Origin: Bacteroidales bacterium
GTDB taxonomy: Bacteria > Bacteroidota > Bacteroidia > Bacteroidales > Muribaculaceae
DNA: 28,709 bases
NCBI GenBank assembly: GCA_019416425.1
Contig: DXXK01000099.1
Location: 1-28,709, forward strand
Direction of reading: 5' to 3'
This document shows, piece by piece, positions 25,542-28,709 of this stretch (position 1 is the first letter of the stretch; every line of letters begins with the position of its first letter). Both the position numbers and the translations under genes were made by a program. The notes under the pieces were generated by a model that was not told where the DNA came from, made no database searches, and saw only the letters and a list, made by a program, of their open reading frames with translations.

Positions 25542-26920
25542 ATGAAAACAGAAGTAAAAACATGTCTTAAGCATGCCAGGTGGAAGATTGTGTTCTTCTA
25601 CGGAATGCTTCTGGCGGTTTCAATATTGACAGGGTGTGGTCAATATGATTTGTCCGACAAAATCAATTCTCAGCCTGACCGGCATGTCATTTCCCTGGAA
25701 GACGCAAAAAAAGAATTGCAAGATCTGTTGAGAGACGTTGATTCCGGACATACACGCAGTTTAGAGGCAGGGTCGCGGCGTATAGGGACTTCGTATGTCA
25801 TCTCTTCAAAGCGTGCAACTCGCTCGGATTCCATAACTCCACTGATTTATATAATTAACTTCGAAAATAATCAGGGCTATGCCATGATGTCGGCAGATGA
25901 TCGGGTTCCGTCCTTACTCTGTCTGGTGGAAACTGGCAACATCTCGCCGACAGATTCAATCCTAAACGAAGGATTTATGATCTTCTGTGACGGGCTGGAA
26001 GAATATTATCAGCGAAAATTGTATGGAGGCAAGCATGATATTGGGTTAGACACAGGAATATCGGAACATCCTGTAATCAATATCAGTGATGGTCCCTACA
26101 GAACGTACGGTCCATGGGAAAATATAGTATATAAACAAAATGGATATTGTCCGGTAAAATGGAATCAAGAAAATCCGTATAATAATTTTTGTCCGCAAAT
26201 ACAAATAAAGGATAAAAAGGCATTGGCAGGGTGCGTTGCAATTGCAGTTGGCCAATTAATGGCCACACACAAATATCCGTCCTCATATAATAAGCATTTA
26301 TTCAATTGGATTGCTATGACCAGATATCCATGTGCTGATTATCTTTCCCAGGATGCGCAGAATCAAGTTGCGCGTCTCATTCAGCAGCTTGGAACGAAAA
26401 TAATCTAAACATGAAATATGGTGAAGATGAATCCGGCGCAAAAGCAAAAAATGCAATGAGGACGCTTCGTAATTTCGGATATTCCAATTCCGGTGAAATG
26501 GTCAAATATGATATCACAAGCATTCTCAGCGATCTTAAGACTGGTTATCCTGTGCTTTGCTCAGGCTACTCTCATAAGGTAGATTATAAATTTCTCGGAT
26601 GGACTATCGCAAGTTCATTAAGACATGGACATATGTGGGTATTACACGGACTATTGGAAAGAAAACGCACATATACTGCACATGATACTGATGGGTCGGT
26701 AATGTATACCGGCACGGAATCTATATATTATCCATTATGCAATTGGGGATGGGGTGGCTTGGATGACGGGTATTACCTAAGCGGAGTATTCGATGCTTGC
26801 AACGGGGCTGATTATGGTGATTATGAATCCTCAACGCGTAGTGATGACGGAGAAGCGGAAGGGGACACAGCTCATTATTATAAATACGGAATAGAGGTAA
26901 TCAAAGGAATACGAAGATAA
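25542..26920 (+). pseudogene. Lipoprotein C10 cysteine protease split by a frameshift
   Basis: The first part (25542-26408, 288 codons) has a lipoprotein signal with lipobox LTGC (C32), a prodomain (YIINFENNQGYAMMSADD, about 102-120) and the C10 nucleophile region LAGCVAIAVGQLM (C231). It stops at TAA 26406-26408. The second part (26411-26920, 169 codons) continues the catalytic domain: MKYGEDESGA, the catalytic His in RHGHMWVLHG (H74 of this part) and NWGWGGLDDGYYLSG. Adding one A to the A4 run at 26397-26400 joins them as TKNNLNMKYGED, matching the expected C10 layout. As written the nucleophile and the His are on separate chains, so it is probably inactive unless slippage or a sequencing error explains the gap. 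It is much more AT-rich than the upstream genes. Unlike the large protease, it has no LRR or sorting domain. Confidence 0.85.
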
Positions 26921-26929
26921 TTTTGTCCT

Positions 26930-27463
26930 ATGAAAAGTAAATATGATGTTTTATGGCATAGTCCACTGTTCTTGAAGTTATGCTTCTGCTGCATGATAGT
27001 TCTTATATCGATATGTATATCGTCATGCTCAAATGATTTAATCGGACACGAACCGTTACCAGTGTCTCTCACCATCGATGGAGTGAGAGCAAAGAAGGAT
27101 GGCAAAATTGGTTATGAAGCTAAGATCTCAAATGAAGGAGGAATTGTGCATGTTATTGCAGACGGAGAAAACCAGGATTTCGGTTATCTTGAATTTATGC
27201 GTGTCTCAACGTTATTAGATAAACATAATAGTAGAGACCTGTATATATGGCGTCGGAGGATTGATTGGTCAGAAAATGACTTACAGAGAATGCCTGAAGG
27301 TGAATGGGGAAAGGTGGTTTTTACAAGTCTGGAGGTTCCATATGCATTTGAGATTGTTATACAACCCAATACAGACTCATTACCCCGTATGTTTCTTTTA
27401 AGGTTTGGCGATGGTGGTAGGCATGAAGCTTGGTTGGAAATAAAACAGGCAGCTCGTAAATAA
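26930..27463 (+). CDS. Lipoprotein downstream of the C10 protease, BACON-like C-terminus
   Basis: A 177-residue predicted lipoprotein. The N-terminus has a hydrophobic stretch ending in lipobox ISSC (cysteine at about residue 33), so it should be anchored to a membrane or the cell surface. The C-terminal part (about 125-175) ends NTDSLPRMFLLRFGDGG then WLEIKQ, which resembles the last strands of BACON/Ig-like domains. I do not recognise a full family. It follows the split C10 protease by nine nt and shares its AT-rich composition, so the two form a unit. In Bacteroides fragilis, C10 protease genes can sit with Spi-like or staphostatin-like inhibitor genes, so an inhibitor or accessory role is possible but unsupported by a specific motif. 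Confidence 0.75.
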   Translation: MKSKYDVLWHSPLFLKLCFCCMIVLISICISSCSNDLIGHEPLPVSLTIDGVRAKKDGKIGYEAKISNEGGIVHVIADGENQDFGYLEFMRVSTLLDKHNSRDLYIWRRRIDWSENDLQRMPEGEWGKVVFTSLEVPYAFEIVIQPNTDSLPRMFLLRFGDGGRHEAWLEIKQAARK

Positions 27464-27562
27464 GACTGATAAAAGGTATACGTATTTCGGTCACGTTCCG
27501 GTTGGAACAACCATTCCTGATTCCCTGTTAAACACAATGATTTAACATGTCTTTTAATCGGT
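27464..27562. other. Convergent intergenic gap
   Basis: Space between the lipoprotein gene and the 3' end of hemW on the other strand. Two weak inverted repeats are seen: GTTCC (27495-27499) with GGAAC (27504-27508), and GTTAAA (27527-27532) with TTTAAC (27541-27546). Neither is a convincing terminator. Confidence 0.35.
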
Positions 27563-28709
27563 TCAAAACAGGTCGGAGATGATATCATCGGAAATCATTA
27601 TTCCTATCCGGGTCAAAGCCAATCGCGATCCGTCGGTATTCAGCAGGCCACGGGCCACGATTGGTTTTGCGCGTTGAGTCAGCGACATCAATGCCTGTAG
27701 TCCAAAGCGATTACCGTATTCCCGAAGGTCGAGTCCCTGACGTGTGCGCAGCCGTGTCATTATCATCTCTTCCCTCAGCTCGTCCTCCGTCAGGTGCTCG
27801 CAGTCGGTGATGCTGTCGCGGTCGCAGTTCCGTTCCATCGCCGACATATATGCCCTGGCATCCGGACGGTTCCAGGTGCGTGTGTCCTTGCCGTCGAAGC
27901 TATGTGCGCCGGGGCCGAGGCCGATGTAGGGGAGTCCCAGCCAATAGTCGGAATTATGGCGTGACCGGAAACCGGGTCGGGCATAGTTGCTGATCTCATA
28001 TTGCTCGTAGCCGGCCGCGGCAAGACGTGTGCTTACCAAGCGGAACATCGCCTCGCTGTCCTGCTCGTCCGCCTCTTGGATGCGGCCCGAGTCCCGCAGA
28101 CGGGTCAGGGCGGTCCGCTCCTCGTACATCAGAGAATAGGCCGAAATATGCTCCGGAGCCATCTCCAGGAATCCGTCCAACGTGACGGCCAGCGATTCCG
28201 TGGTCTGTCCAGGCAGCCCGAACATCAGGTCCAGGCTGACGTTGCCGAAATCCTTCCGCAATACGACGTAAGCCTTGCGCGCTGTCGCCGAGTCATGTCG
28301 CCGTCCGATGGCCTGAAGTTCCGTATCGACCAACGACTGCACGCCCATGCTGACGCGGTTGACGCTCGCGGCGCCCCATGTCGCGGTAAGCTCCTCCGTG
28401 ACATCGTCGGGATTGACCTCGATGGTGAATTCCGTCGGTTTGCGTCCTACGGCATTGATTATGCCGTCTGTCAGACGTAGGAATTCCTGGGCCGGAATCA
28501 GCGACGGCGTTCCTCCTCCTATATATAAGGTATATTCGGAATTGCCCCGGAGAGGTGCACCCTCCGCGCTGTCCAGACGATGTCTGAATTCGGTCATCAA
28601 TGCATCGACATACCGTGGCCAGTTCGCACGGATCACGCCTTCGGAATAGAAGTCGCAGTACAGGCACCGCCGGGTGCAGTAGGGGATATGGACATATACG
28701 CCGATGCTC
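27563..28709 (-). CDS. hemW: HemW (radical SAM, HemN-like heme chaperone), 5' end missing
   Basis: Radical SAM protein of the HemW group. The frame runs in from the right edge (first full codon at 28708-28706) and gives 381 residues, so only a few codons are missing. The sequence begins IGVYVHIPYCTRRCLYCDFY with the 4Fe-4S motif CxxxCxxC, then YIGGGTPSLIP, FTIEVNPDD, RVSMGVQS, LDLMFGLPGQT and YEISNYARPGFRSRHN, all typical of HemW. The C-terminal HemN_C helical domain is shortened but present (LTEDELREEMIMTRLRTRQG). HemW binds heme and passes it on; it is not the coproporphyrinogen III dehydrogenase HemN. Unrelated by strand and composition to the AT-rich cassette beside it. Confidence 0.94.
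   Translation of the reverse strand, partial: SIGVYVHIPYCTRRCLYCDFYSEGVIRANWPRYVDALMTEFRHRLDSAEGAPLRGNSEYTLYIGGGTPSLIPAQEFLRLTDGIINAVGRKPTEFTIEVNPDDVTEELTATWGAASVNRVSMGVQSLVDTELQAIGRRHDSATARKAYVVLRKDFGNVSLDLMFGLPGQTTESLAVTLDGFLEMAPEHISAYSLMYEERTALTRLRDSGRIQEADEQDSEAMFRLVSTRLAAAGYEQYEISNYARPGFRSRHNSDYWLGLPYIGLGPGAHSFDGKDTRTWNRPDARAYMSAMERNCDRDSITDCEHLTEDELREEMIMTRLRTRQGLDLREYGNRFGLQALMSLTQRAKPIVARGLLNTDGSRLALTRIGIMISDDIISDLF

Noticed and set aside
1..28709. tRNA, rRNA, insertion sequence or integrase genes
   Set aside because: No cloverleaf, rRNA segment, transposase, integrase or terminal inverted repeat was recognised on either strand.

Overview
This is a window from a Bacteroidales genome. 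The evidence is the Bacteroidota-type promoter (TTTG, 19-20 nt spacer, TAnnTTTG) ahead of several genes, an absence of strong Shine-Dalgarno sites, a GT3-type glycogen synthase next to a GT35 phosphorylase, a DUF3127-type protein, C10 (streptopain-like) cysteine proteases with BspA-like leucine-rich repeats, and a type IX secretion-like C-terminus. Most of the window is GC-rich, well above typical Bacteroides, which fits Muribaculaceae, Alistipes or a relative; the exact family cannot be fixed from this sequence.

Layout. (1) 1-3339, minus strand: htpG (3' end cut by the window) behind a LolC/E-type ABC permease gene. (2) 3475-10603, plus strand: a probable operon for the glycine cleavage system, gcvT-gcvH-gcvPA-gcvPB-lpd, followed closely by rsmG and a metallo-beta-lactamase-fold hydrolase. 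The P-protein is split into two subunits. (3) 10682-11077: a DUF3127 protein with an SSB-like acidic tip, under its own promoter. (4) 11325-15892: glycogen synthase and alpha-glucan phosphorylase behind a long structured leader, closed by a strong intrinsic terminator. (5) 15997-17520: thioredoxin, a fusion of a degenerate C39-like domain with a VKOR domain, and an overlapping 57-codon small gene. This is the most system-like uncharacterised locus. (6) 17590-18983: an outer-membrane porin-like gene with a frameshift just after its signal peptide. (7) 19153-25249: a roughly 2030-residue C10 protease/BspA-LRR/sorting-domain protein whose signal peptide is separated from the body by one extra T in a T6 run. 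(8) 25446-27463: an AT-rich, probably transferred cassette with a lipoprotein C10 protease split by one missing base and a small lipoprotein behind it. (9) 27563-28709, minus strand: hemW, cut at its 5' end by the window.

The glycine cleavage genes encode all four proteins needed to turn glycine into CO2, NH3, NADH and methylene-THF. Glycogen synthase and phosphorylase are the building and degrading arms of glycogen storage. The second half of the window is envelope-directed: membrane thiol chemistry, a porin and two secreted cysteine proteases. Three frameshifts fall in that half, all in exported-protein genes, while I found none in the housekeeping half. Two nonanucleotide arrays with TATAA cores in exact 9-bp phase sit just upstream of two unrelated genes.
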